Source: Furcasterigmium furcatum
Lineage: Eukaryota > Ascomycota > Sordariomycetes > Glomerellales > Plectosphaerellaceae
Direction of reading: 5' to 3'
Assembly (NCBI GenBank): GCA_001599815.1
Contig: BCIA01000003.1
Span: 4,278,001 to 4,342,000 of the forward strand
DNA: 64,000 bases
Under the pieces are notes generated by a model. That model searched no databases and was not told the DNA's origin. It saw only the letters and a program-made list of their open reading frames with translations. The position numbers were made by a program, and so were the translations under genes. Of this stretch, positions 32,299-43,543 are shown in pieces; the stretch's first letter is position 1, and every line of letters starts with the position of its first letter.

Positions 32299-34840
32299 TT
32301 GGGATTGCACATCAAACTGCTGGTAGATTCCTCCGCCGCCCGTCCCCGAGAAGCTTCGGCGGGCCCTTTTCTTCCCCTTTCCCGCAGCAACACACATTGA
32401 CACATGCACCGGCTTACTTACACTCATATGTACTCTCTCCTCCTTTCCTGGCCTCCTCGCCAATGCGACCATGACAGCGACCGGCACCGCCGCTAATAAT
32501 AAGCAGATACATATTGCGACACAAGCACCTCATCACTGTTCAAGCCACGGGGATGCCGCGTGTGCGGCGCACCAACGAATGCCAGTAGGCTGGCTCGCAT
32601 GGCCAAAAAAATCAAGGCACGAGTGCGCCGCAAAGTTGGCATTGGAGCAAGTCCTCCGTGGCGCGCAAGCTCATCGAGATGTTCGCGACGCTCATTGACC
32701 AGCTGCCACAATATCGGTGGGCAGACATGGGAAAGTGACTTGAGAGCCGTTCTAGTGATAAAATGGTGATGTACTTGTACTTGTATCGCGGTGAAGGTGT
32801 GGCGAGGCAAGGGTCTCGGCACTCTTGATTGGGCGGAATCGTGTCCGAGCATGAGTGTCGTTTGGGGTGGATGCTGAAAGGCGGGGTTTTGGTGCTCTAA
32901 CCCTCTGATGTCTGCTCTACTAGGACACCCCGCGTCAGTTTACTCGTCCAAGTCAGGCGTCCAGCCATGCGCGGCTTCGCTGGTGTGAACCCCTGTCCAT
33001 GGATTGCCTGCTCGAGATGGACAAGCCAGGTCAGGGATGCACTTGACAGAATCCCATTGTATCGATCGATCCAACCCTCATTTGGCGCTTGTTCGTCCTC
33101 TCCCGGGCACCGGGTCAACTCCGCCTGTGCCGTCCTTGTTCTGGTGGTCCGGCTTTCACAGTTGCGCCTGGATGATCTACGCTTCTTCCTTCTGGGATCT
33201 CTTCGTGGGGTTGGGCACCTCTCGCGCCATCTTGAGCGAGCGTCAAGCGAGAGAACAGACCCTGGGAACCGAAGTCCTCAATATGTCTGCACGGAGAGCA
33301 GGAAGGAATGAAGGCCGGTCAGCCTGCAGGCAGAAAAAACTTCACGTCTCGGGGAGGCACGCATGGCTGCCGAGGTGGTGTTGAGGTCGTCTCGTCGTGC
33401 TGCTGCGCCGGGAGAAAAGATGGGACTGAAGAACCTTCGGCGCGCTGCTGGATGTGCCAGGCGACTGCAGGCAGCGCCCGCAGGGAACCTGTTCCTGCCT
33501 TGCTACCATTGCCCCTCCCCCAAAGTCTTCTTTGCCGTCGAACGGGTCTTTCGAGAATCCGTAGACGAGGCACGGGTGGGTCCGCCGTCGACATTTCTCG
33601 ATCTGCCCGATTACTGGCTGACGCTTCATTACTCCAACAACGCCCTGTCGCGAGGCCATCCGCCACGATCACCGATCTCTCTGGCGGGACACGCCCGCCA
33701 GCCTTGCTTCTTCGGGCCTCGAGGGTCGATCATGGACCTTTCCGGGGGCCCTTGATGCCCTCAGTGTTCTTCTCCCGCCCCTGAACGTTGACAGGCTGCA
33801 GCTCATCGCCCGCTCAAGCATTCTTTTGATCGGGCATGTTGCCCGTACATGACATTACCATCCACCTTCTCCATCGGTCTGCTTTCTCCATGTTCGAGGC
33901 TTCTCATTTCCGACTCTCCCAACTCCTATACATGGTATTGACTGTTGTATCCGTCAAGATAAGTACGCGCATAATTTCCTGGAGTTGGACCCTTTCCATG
34001 CCCAAAATGCGAGTCGAACGGTCCAGACCCCAGGACCCTGGCCCCTATGACGAAGCCAACTGCCAGCTTATGACGACATTGCCCGGCTCTCCGTCTCTTC
34101 TCGCGCCCCACGGAAATTTTCTCGACTGTCCGGCTGCCAGGCACACAAAGCACGGTGGGGGAGAGCCACGGGAGCTTTACCTACTTGTAACACCGTTGCC
34201 AATTAGTGTGGCATCCCATCCCAGCCCTCACCCGTCCGTGCCGACCAGCTTCCCCGTTGGGAAATACGGCGACGGCGAGGCCCACGAGACCCTCGATTCC
34301 CAGCTGAGAGCCTTGTTTCAAGGACACCTACTTCCGGCATACCCTGGCCCGCCGTCGACGTCATTGTCGCGACTCGGCTGCTGTGAGCAGCCATTCTCGG
34401 GACTGATCCCGCCTGGCCAACCACTGAAGATCGCGAGGAGCAAAATATCCGCGGGGTCCTTGGGAATGTATGTATGTAACATCGTCGATGATCTAGGGGT
34501 ATCCTCTGGGTCCCCTGGTTGCCTGGTTTCTTCGAGTTCGCGCGCGCCTTGACACCTTGTGAGTTAGTACAGAGCGAACCATCTTCTCTGATGCAGGGTG
34601 CCCGACACAGACCCTGAGTTAAGGGTCCAGTTCTACCCCAAGCGACTACCTATGTAGATGTGATCCGACTGTGGACTGAATCTGTCGTTTCCCTGGCATC
34701 CTCCTCGGTGCAGAGATACTGGTATCTGTCCCTGTCCTTCGTACATACATCGTATCGTCACGCTGGCGGTCACACGACTGGTCTAGGATCGTATGAACCG
34801 AGAGGGTAGTAGAAGAGGCTTGTCGCTCTGCGGAAAGAAC

Positions 34841-34865
34841 TTTGCTTGCTTGCTTGCTTGCTTCC
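34841..34865. repeat. TTGC tetranucleotide microsatellite
   Basis: Five head-to-tail TTGC copies between TT and TTCC. Confidence 0.8.
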
Positions 34866-35707
34866 AAGCTCCGATCGATCGGACTGTCGAGGGAAGAATA
34901 AGATGACCGGCTCGAAACGACTGGCAAAACGGTCCGAAGAAATCTCTCCATGCCATGGTCAGCGACTTTCTTCCAACAATTCGGGCTCTCCACAGGGGGA
35001 CCCCAAGCGCACACGCACGTTGGCGGTTTGGAACACGCCCAGAGTGATGATAAACGGTGGCCCACGCCGGGGTGTGTGCTGACTCCGAGTCCCCCGCTCA
35101 GTCGCGCCTGCCCTGCTTGTAGCGTAGGGAGGTAGTGTGGGCAGGTACGTACCAACTGACTTCCACACGCACCCCTCAATCCCTGTCGAGCTCCTCTTTG
35201 ACTAGCGCGCTCCTCCTCTCTTCGAGGGGGCCGCCCACACTTCTCTTCAAGGTTTCTCTAGGCCTTTTCCATGGGCTTTCATGCGGCAGCTCCATTTCCC
35301 ATCTCCTCCCGTCCAGGTACTCCTTCACCCCCCTCCCGCAGTGTGCGCTGACCGTCCATCCCGGCCCTCCGTCGACGTTTATATCCATTCGTCCCTCGAG
35401 CAAACCTTCGTTCCCGCTCCCCCTTCTGCCTCACGTCTGCACTCGCTCTACCCTCAACAGCTGTCTACTTGCTTCTTTACAGGTCCTTGACGGTTCAACG
35501 ATTACCCTGAAGACCCAAGTACCACCTACTCAGTCCACTCACCGAAGCTTCCGGTGTCCCGGTGACGTCGCATTCATCATCGCCTCGACAACGTCGTCTA
35601 TACGTTGCCAATTCACCTCGACAGTCGACTTACATGCTGGTCGTACTACACAGCACATCACCAGCACCATTTACAATCACCTCAGGTCAAAGAACACTAC
35701 AGCCGCC

Positions 35708-36607
35708 ATGCAAGCTCGAGACGCCGCCGGCCGACAGGTCTCGCTTCTGAACGAGGACGCCGCTGCCTCCTTCGGTGCCCCCCAGCGCCCCAGCTACACC
35801 GCCGCCAGCCATGTTGTTTCCCGATCCCACGAGCCCTCAGCCCGAGCCGGCTCTGCCTCTCCCAACACTCCCGAGCTGATGCGATCTGATTCTTATGACT
35901 CCAACATGAGCACCGGTCCTGCCTCGCCCTTGACTCCCACCGCCTACGAGTTCGCCCGCAGCCAAGCATACGCTTCAGGACAGCCCTTTTACGACGAGTA
36001 CGACCAGTCTGGAAAGCGCCCTGGCTATGCGCCCACCAGCAGATCTAACTCCTACGACGACGCCGTTTCTACCACGTCCGCAATGCCTGACAGGCCCGGA
36101 AAGAGATACCCCTGCCGATATAGGGACAGCCATGGTTGCGAAAAGACCTTCACCACCTCGGGTCATGCCTCGCGGCACTCCAAAATCCACACCGCCGAGA
36201 AAGCTGTCCAGTGCACGTTCCCCGGATGCCAGAAGAAGTTCACCCGTGCCGACAACATGAAGCAACACCTCGAGACTCATTACAAGGACAAGTCTAGGGC
36301 CACCACCACCTCCAAGTCCACGCCGCGCTCGTCAGTTGGCGGTCTTTCGGCAAATGCCAGGAGGTCATCCTCGTCGGGACGTACCAACACTATCCGCATG
36401 GCTCATGCGCGAGAGCAGGCTGCATGGGAATCTGAGCACTACGGCTTCCCCTCTTCGCAAACCCCACCGCTTCCCTCCCCAGTCTCCAGCGCATGGGACA
36501 TGCGATCTCTGAACGGCCCTCTCACGAGCCGGCCCAGTGCAGCGCGCACTCCCAGCAGCGGCCTCGACGCCCTCGCCATGGCCGTGGCATGCCAAGAAGG
36601 AGCGTAG
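35708..36607 (+). CDS. Two-finger C2H2 zinc-finger transcription factor (FlbC/Nrg-like)
   Basis: Predicted 299-aa single-exon nuclear regulator. Finger 1 spans C136-X7-C144-X12-H157-X3-H161 (GCEKTFTTSGHASRHSKIHT). Finger 2 is C169-X4-C174-X12-H187-X3-H191 (CQKKFTRADNMKQHLETH). The FTTSGHASRH helix resembles the Nrg1/FlbC group of fungal regulators linked to conidiation and stress; this relationship is from memory, so no symbol is assigned. The N-terminus is Ser/Pro-rich with SPNTPEL and SPLTPT motifs that could be phosphorylated. A basic Ser/Thr-rich region follows the fingers. The frame is open 573 nt upstream, but that sequence is low-complexity leader; the chosen ATG begins MQARDAAGRQVSLLNEDAAA. 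The leader is long and pyrimidine-rich and may contain an intron (CTTTACAG near 35482). Confidence 0.85.
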   Translation: MQARDAAGRQVSLLNEDAAASFGAPQRPSYTAASHVVSRSHEPSARAGSASPNTPELMRSDSYDSNMSTGPASPLTPTAYEFARSQAYASGQPFYDEYDQSGKRPGYAPTSRSNSYDDAVSTTSAMPDRPGKRYPCRYRDSHGCEKTFTTSGHASRHSKIHTAEKAVQCTFPGCQKKFTRADNMKQHLETHYKDKSRATTTSKSTPRSSVGGLSANARRSSSSGRTNTIRMAHAREQAAWESEHYGFPSSQTPPLPSPVSSAWDMRSLNGPLTSRPSAARTPSSGLDALAMAVACQEGA

Positions 36608-37719
36608 ATCCTCCTGTTCCTCCTCGGCTGCCCTGCAGCCAAACCTCCCCCACGTCCAGCCAGACCAGACGAACAGTCCTCAGACAGCTGCGTCAATGGG
36701 ACTCCGGCTCATACATCCTTATTCTTCCTCTTCTTGCGATCATCGTATTTGACGGTCGTTTGTACAAACTTGCATCACTGCAGTTAATTTTGGACATGGC
36801 GTTTAAAGGCTTGACCGGCACGAACGCGGATATATCAGGATACCTCTTTCTTAGCTCTTTCTTACTCATCCCACTGGGGGTCGGTCCGACAAAAGGGCGC
36901 GAAGCATACGAATGGCGCGTACCTGGCTTTTGATTTCTCGTATACGACGGACTACGGCAACACACGAGGCCTTTTCGAACAAAATGGCCGGCGTTCTATG
37001 GAGTTTTTGCGGATGAGGCATCATCTCACTTTTTTTCACCACTATATCCCGGGACGGAGGGGGTGCTACGGGGTTCGGCGTTAGGGAAAATGCCCTTGTC
37101 ACTCGGCTGAAATCGCTCTGCGACCGCCGTCCAGACAGAACGTGGCGCCAGGCGGGAGTACAGGGATAGTCTTCTTCCTTTTCTTCTCTTCAGCCCGCGC
37201 ACACAGGCACGGCGGGCAGGGCGAGTCGAAATGACAGGGATGGAGAGAGGTCGCTGCCCAGAACCGGGTGGTGACGAAGCCCGCCGGCTGAGCGGGCGCA
37301 CCGAGGAGACGCAACCTGCTGCCTCCACACCAACTATAGGCGCCTAGCGTTGCAAGACTCGCGAAAACGGGAATTGACAACATCTTGAACAAGTATTTGA
37401 CTCAAATGGCATGTGGTTTGTGAGATTCCCGCGTGTTAATCTATCCGGATGTAAGCTCGTGCAGCTCCCCGCTCTGGCAGAGATCGTCAATGCCTGTCGG
37501 TCGCAACGGTGAGCCTCGGGTCGCATCGGTCGGGCTCTTCAGCTTTCTCTTTCCTACATGGAGCCCTCGTCGGCAGCCAATGTTGGATCGAGTGGCCAAT
37601 CCAGGCCAAACGACTGTCCTTGTGTTCTTGAAATGTTTCCAGATTGGTGTATCAACGTCTAAATGATACCTACATCCGACTTCGGCCGCCCACGAATGTC
37701 AAGTCTCAATCCAGAGACA
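36608..37719. other. Convergent 3' region between the C2H2 gene and acetate kinase
   Basis: Tail-to-tail spacer of 1.1 kb, locally T-rich around 36700-36900, which suits a 3' UTR and polyadenylation. Nothing else recognised. Confidence 0.55.
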
Positions 37720-39032
37720 CTACCAGAGCCTCTCATTTTCCGCGCAAAACCTCGCCATCTCTAGCTGCTCGTCCGTCTGACAGACGAGCGTCTTTCTGCC
37801 GCTCTCTGACGATCCAACCAGCTGCACCACATCGGTCATCTTATTGGCATTGAGTTTCTCGTCGAGGGCGAAGCCGAGACAAGCGACCTGGTCGACGACG
37901 CGCCTGCGAAGCTCATCACCCTTTTCGCCGATACCGCCAGCAAAGACGAGGGCGTCTACCTGGCCCCGCAGAGAGACAAAGTACGTCCCTATGAATCCAC
38001 AGACGCGGTCGACGAAGATGTCAAAAGCGAGCTTGTGCGCGGGGTCGTCCGACCTGGAAATGACACCAAAGTCTGTCGTGCCGGTGAGGGCCTTCCAGCC
38101 GCTCTCCTTGTTGAGGATCTCTTCGGCGCGAGAGATATGAAGGTCTGCTGTGGAAGCGGGCGAGAGCTTGCCTACATCGCTTGCATAGTGGAAGACGAGA
38201 CTGCGACGTCGAGTCAGCGTGAAATGCTCCGTGCATCTGACACAGTAGCGACCACAAAGTCGACGAACCTTGGATCTACACTCCCACTTCTAGTGGCGCC
38301 AGGGAGACCCGCCACTGGGGTGAGCCCCATGCTTGTGTCGTAACTGCGCCCATTCTTGATGGCGCAAGCACTGGCGCCGCTGCCGAGGTGCAGAGCGATG
38401 ATGTTGGTCTCGGCCAGATCTTTGCCGAGAAAGCTGGCGACGGAGCGAGCGATGAAAGAATAGCTGATACCATGGAAACCGTACTTCCTTAGATGGTTCT
38501 TCTTGGCGACCTCCTGGTTGATGGGGTAGGTTCGAATATGCTCCGGGATGCTCGCGTGGAACTGTGTATCAAAGCAAGCGACGTTGGTGGCATCGGGCAA
38601 CTGGTCAATGCAAGACCTCACAATCGCCAATGCGGGCGCATTATGTAGAGGCGCGAGGTCACTCAAGGTCTCGAGGTGGTGGTATGTCTCCTGCGTGATG
38701 ACCTGAGAGGATGCATAGTCTCCTCCGTGAACGATGCGGTGGCAAGTGATGAATATATCGTCCTTGGACTTGATGGACGTCAGTTCCGGGTCGTCGATGA
38801 GTGTCTTGAGAAGGAGCTTGAATGCATCGTCTTGACACTTAATGTCTTGCTCAAGCACTTCGCCCTGCTTGACATTTTCGCCTCCGCGTGAATACGACAG
38901 CCTGGACGGCGGAGCTGTGAGCCCGCTGACCTGGCATTCGGCGACTTGGGCAGGGGTTCGATTGAATTCGGCTGAATAAACAGAAATCTTGACTGAGCTC
39001 GACCCAGCGTTGATGGCAAGTATTGACTTCAT
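37720..39032 (-). CDS. ackA: Acetate kinase
   Basis: Interconverts acetyl phosphate + ADP and acetate + ATP; cytosolic. In fungi it usually acts with xylulose-5-phosphate/fructose-6-phosphate phosphoketolase, which supplies acetyl phosphate. Exons 39032-38269 and 38200-37720; intron 38268-38201 (68 nt, GTTCGT donor, GCTGACT branch, CGCAG acceptor). The product is 414 aa, the family's normal size. Motifs: ILAINAGSSSVK (N-terminal phosphate-binding loop), CHRIVHGGDY, FDTQFHASIPEH, KYGFHGISYSF, LHLGSGASACAI and, after the splice, DALVFAGGIGEKGDELR. The join gives GSVDPSLVFHYASDVGK, as expected. All the segments expected of an active ASKHA-fold kinase are present. The phosphoketolase gene is not a neighbour within this window. 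Confidence 0.95.
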
Positions 39033-39618
39033 CGTGGAGAGGAGATGGTGAAGGGTGTGGTCGTCTATGGTGGAAAGATGTTCGAGGGGGAGGCCAGTAT
39101 CTTTCCAACCCTCGATGCGTGGGTGATCCAGTGCCCTTTTATGCGCGGTGCATCACAGGATGCACAGTGTTCGTGGGCTGACAACGGAGGCAACGTCCTG
39201 GTCGAGAGTCGGAGGGCGCGCCGGACACCCTCGAAGAGATCGCGCCCAAAATGAGCGGTGCCTCTGGTCAGTTCTATGCTTTGGGTAGAGGGTGACAGGG
39301 TGCTGGATGCAGCGTGGGATGACCAGCAGGAGTGGTCTGATAATGTAGGTGTGCGGTCGCTGAGCTGAGCTGAGCGTTCCGGGTGGGGCAGCGAGGAGTG
39401 ACGTCGTCTCCGGCTGTGCCCCTCTTGCTGTCAGGCGCTCTCCCGCCGCTAACGGCCATCGGGGGATCTCCACTGCGGATCCAACCACTCGGGCTGAGTC
39501 CACCCGATCGGCAGCCAAGACGTCGGGGGTCCGGACACGGCTGTCAGATGCGCCAACCCGTATTCACGCATTCGCTCGGGAATCCGATGGTAGCCTGAAA
39601 CCTCTCCTTAGAGGATCA
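39033..39618. other. Promoter/leader region of acetate kinase
   Basis: 586 bp between the acetate kinase start and the stop of the next minus-strand gene. No conserved frame; no clear TATA box seen. Confidence 0.55.
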
Positions 39619-41079
39619 TCAGGGCGTAGGATCGTCCGAGTCGACGGCTTCCCCAGGTTCGGGAACTGTGTCCAACGGAGAAGAAAGGTCCGACCTCTGA
39701 CTGGGTATCTCAGGAGAGGGAAGTTCGACGTGATTTGGCGGGAAGGGGATGCCGTGGAACTCGCTATCGGCGCTATGCGCGTACACCCAGTTATCGAGAA
39801 ATCTGCGGTAGTCTTCGCGCCTTGTGAACTGGATTCCCAGATACCGGATATCGATCGGAGATGCTACCGGGTCAGCCGAAACTGTCGACGCTGCTGAGCT
39901 GCTGCTGCCTCCATGGCCAACAGAGCGCACTCGTGGTCGGATGCGCTGAGAAATCGAGAAACGCCGCGAACTGCCACTATCCGGTGCACTCCCTCGTCGC
40001 GCGCCGCGGACATTTAGGCGAACTTGGCGGTGCCGATCATCGCGACCCCTCAGCTCACCCTCGAAAAGGTGTATATCAAACTCGCGATAATGACGCCCAC
40101 CAGCACGGTTGGCCAGAACCGTCAATGAGTGGAATGTTGAGTAACGGTCCCTCCAGAGCTTGAGTCTCTGGACGAGTCCCATTCCCCTTACATTGCCAAA
40201 GCCATCCGTCCTGCCGTGGATATCGGACCAGACGACATCGACATCAAAGTAGTCGACGAGGTCTTTTCGGCGTATGTCCCCCTGAAAGCGTATGGAGCTT
40301 TCAACAGTAGTAAAGACATACTTGAGAGGAGAACTTAGCAAGTCCTACGAGGGCGTGCAGCGCGGAAGACTCACCTTGACCTCCATGACATGGTCATGAA
40401 TGACCACGCCTTCTCCGGTCGTGTACCGAACATGGTGCGGCTCCCGAAAGCTGACGTACAATTCCAGTTCGCTTGGGTCGGTATACGGTCGGTGACGACT
40501 ATGAAAGGTATGTGGAAAGACTTCGGCAGAGGCATCTGAGGGTACTGTCCAGATGTGTTAGACGGATGGTCAAGCTTCAGAGCAGCCAGACACGACAGTG
40601 CTTGGAGGGTAGCGACGCACGAAAATGTTCTAGGAGTTCAGCTTGGTAACTACATTGCCATAAGACTCGGCGGGACTCGTTGCCAACAACCTCCCACGGT
40701 CCAAGATAGACGGTGCGCTCATTGGGGGTGTTCTCGAAAAGAGTGCTATGTACATGGATAGGTCAGCACAGAACCTCAGCCACGATGGGGGGGGAGAAAA
40801 GGGGGAGGCTGAAAAGGGAAGGAGCACTAGGGAAAAGAAAGGGGACCGGGAGATGCAGTACATGGTGGCTTGGTATCCCGGCGGGCCAAGATCGAGAGGC
40901 CGTAGTGTGGACGAGAGGTTAGGGTGGGAATCCTGGGAGGTGAGGGCCGAGACGGTCGAGGCGCCTGAGCTGGGCGTCCAGGTCGAGTCCAGGGGACTGG
41001 CGTACTGCTGGCCATAAGATGGAGGGCGGCCCAGTGAGGAAGAAGTGAACGATGAGCCGGAGGATGAAGAGGCGGCCAT
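39619..41079 (-). CDS. Uncharacterised conserved-looking fungal protein
   Basis: I do not recognise this family. The minus-strand model has four exons: 41079-40862, 40745-40621, 40544-40375, 40320-39619; introns 116, 76, 54 nt with donors GTACTG, GTGCGT, GTGAGT and acceptors ATAG, ACAG, CAAG. Phases are consistent, giving 404 aa. The N-terminal 75 residues are Ser/Pro-rich. A compact folded-looking core spans about 73-250, with ITLFENTPNERTVYLGPWEV, NESRRVLWQCSYQAELLEHF, ELELYVSFREPHHVRYTTGE, VFTTVESSIRFQGDIRRKDL and LVDYFDVDVVWSDIHGRTDG. It is dense in aromatic and charged residues, with beta-strand-like alternation. A basic Ser-rich linker follows, then DIRYLGIQFTRREDYRRFLD and an acidic tail. 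No signal peptide or membrane segment. Cytosolic or nuclear location is inferred only from their absence. Confidence 0.75.
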
Positions 41080-43543
41080 TTCGGGATGAGAGGCAGAGGC
41101 GAGCGCTGGGCTTGGGGCCTCCGGGAGAGGACCCTGCCTGGCAGCAGCACGACTCGTGAGCGAGGATCGCCCCCAGGGGGTCACCGGACGTAATGGCTAC
41201 GCCTACGGATTAGCGAGAAGGGTCGCAATATCGAGCGGGCGGTCAATTGTCATTGCGCCATGGAGTCTCGGTGTCGAAGACGGCGTAGAGGGCGGGGGTT
41301 GCAGGGCCGGCCGGGGGTGCGTCCGGGTCGGTGTGTCGCGTCGCCTCCCAAGCAAGGAACGGCGGGCTGAGACAGGACGGGCGGGCAGGCGGGCGGGCGG
41401 GAGCAGGTGGATGGATGGCTGGGTGGTGGTCACACTACTGAGGCTCGAGCTCGGTGACGGACGGACGTCTCTCGCGGTTGTGGTGCTGATCCCTGGGAGT
41501 CTGGGACTCGGTTTCACAGTGAGCGGGAGAAATGAGAGATTGTGCCGCGATGGCCAGCTGGGTGACTTGACAACTTCTCGTGCGCGGACCAGTCGAGGCT
41601 AGCCATTTCGCGTTGGTCCCACGAACCTGGCCGTGGGTAATCTCTTTAAGGAAAAAGGGGAGATTCCGCCGCCCAAGGGACGACTCGGAGGCGGGGCACG
41701 ATGGCGGATCTGCTTGTGTTGGAGCTGGCTGGACCGGGACCTGTTTTGACTCGACGAAGATTCTAGGTAAGAAGGTACAAGTCAGAATGAGCGGGTCTCG
41801 TCCGTTTAGCCGGGTTTGGGTCTCGTTCTGAGGAGTAATTCGTTGCGAGGTTGAACGCGAGGCTGTTGGCAGCTCGTCAACGTCCGAGATGGATGATGAT
41901 GTCTTCCCTTCGCCGGGACCGCATATACCAATGAAGCACGCAGATGGTCAATTGATACGGTGACCGGGGCCGCCTGAGTGCAGACGGCTATCTGCACTCG
42001 AGTTGGTTGCCACGAGGTCGAGGCGTGTCTTCCGAGAGGGAACAGGGCAGAGGAGAGGAGATAGGGAGATTGGGGGCCGCCGCCCGCGCATTGGATTCGA
42101 CGGGTTTCTTCAGCGAGGTGACGGGGTCTCTTGGCGCTTCGCTGGAGCGTGGCTGTCACTCATCGCAGGCTGGGAAGGTTCGATCACCTCAGCTCAAGTG
42201 GGCAACCACAACCAAAGGCGCCTTCCCGGGCCCCCGGGCTGGTACGGAATGATACCAAGTACCTTCCCAATGGCAGTTACCAGCTACCGATCCCAATTGC
42301 TCGGGCTGACAGTTTCATAAAGGTCTCAACGGTCTGCCACCTCCGTCGCACTTCATTCTGGCTTGACATGGAGTTCCCCGGACATGTCACCATGAACTTC
42401 GATTCTTCTTCCGCAGGCCCCCAGGCATAATAAGTACAAAACATCCAACATCTCACCCGACACCCACGAAAATCAGGGGACGGGCTGCCACCCTCCATGT
42501 CAAGGCCCACCCGCCAAGCTCAAAGTCCGCGTCCAATGGCAGCTTCAGCTTCGGCAGCATGGCCGATCGACTGGTGCTTGTTGTCCCGTCCCGCACCCTT
42601 GTAACTGGCTGCCCGTCTCCTGTCTCCCAGGTCCTGTTAAGGCGGTACCTGAACGCCCGCCTCGGACGGCTCTCCAGCTGCGATCGCACTCCAGCTCTCT
42701 CCAAAACGCCCAATCCGCCAGCGACGATGCGCCTTCACCGGACGACGGGCGCTGTACATACAAGCATTGTCGCAGCCTTGCTGGAGTGACGTCTGAACCA
42801 TCCAAATCATCGTCAACTTGCGTCTCTGGGCGCTCGCTGGCTGGCGCATTGGTGGGCTGTGTCGGGAGCCCCGATGCCTCTGTGATGAGGGCGCTATTTG
42901 GGCGCTCTCGGCACTCTGGGCACGCTGGGCGAGCTGGGCAGAAGCTCTCCCAAGAAAGCTTGTCACGGGCTTGGGTCTTCTCTTGTTTCTGGAACAGTCA
43001 AAAGAGCACGAGACATCTTTTCTCTCCGCCGGACCACGTCTGATCTTGCCTGGTCGTCTCTTCTCCTTTTGCAACGATATTGACCTCCAGCGAGGAGTCT
43101 CTGCCTGTGCCTCCCCCGACATCCGTTCCCGGTTCTCGACAATCGGATTCATTGCTGCAGTCGAAAGCGTCTTTGCGAGCCAGGCTCTCGGGTCACTATC
43201 ACCACCCAAAGTTCGTCCCAATTCAGGGTCCATGAGCTGTTGTTAGTGCATGATTCCCGGAACGTTCGCTTCGCTTGCTCGCCGCCTTCGCTTCCGCCGA
43301 CTGCTGGAGCCCCTCCCAGTCCAGTCCGTCAACCTAGTCCGGTCCGGTGTGGTCGGTCCCCCTGGCCAGGTCTGGGCCGAGCTAGCTAGGCCCTTCCCAG
43401 AGCTTTAGATTTGCGACAACGGCGACCAGGCGCGCGCGTTCCCTCCTTGCCATTCGCGATCTTCTTCGCCCGCTTCCTCAACACGCCCAGTGAAGACCGA
43501 GTCAGGCTTCACTTTGCGTGCGCCGGCACCAGAACAACAGACA
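41080..43543. other. Divergent upstream region of the unknown gene (-) and phosphate transporter (+)
   Basis: 2.5 kb without a recognisable gene. It includes a G-rich tract (41377-41403). No conserved open frame or mobile element seen. Confidence 0.5.
41377..41403 (+). repeat. GGGC/GGCGG tract, possible G-quadruplex
   Basis: Six closely spaced GGG/GGCGGG runs about 300 bp upstream of the minus-strand gene starting at 41079. The same bases read C-rich on its coding strand. Confidence 0.65.

Larger units (their letters stand above)
28361..35707. other. 7.3-kb region with no recognisable gene, upstream of the C2H2 regulator
   Basis: The largest gap in the window. Open frames on both strands (largest about 170-240 codons, for example 33836-34552 plus) lack conserved motifs, plausible exon joins or biased codon use. 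It holds a G-rich octamer repeat (31743-31770), a CATCG repeat (32272-32298) and a TTGC repeat (34841-34865). The final 500 bases are pyrimidine-rich and probably form the long leader of the zinc-finger gene. I see no transposase or reverse-transcriptase remnant. Confidence 0.5.

Noticed and set aside
33308..34552. Overlapping open frames of 130-240 codons in the large gap
   Set aside because: Several frames on both strands are open simultaneously because of high GC; none has motifs, biased codon use or sensible splice joins.
35135..35707. In-frame upstream extension of the C2H2 regulator
   Set aside because: Open, but Ser/Pro/Leu-rich and leader-like; includes probable 5' UTR intron signals. 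The ATG at 35708 begins plausible protein sequence.
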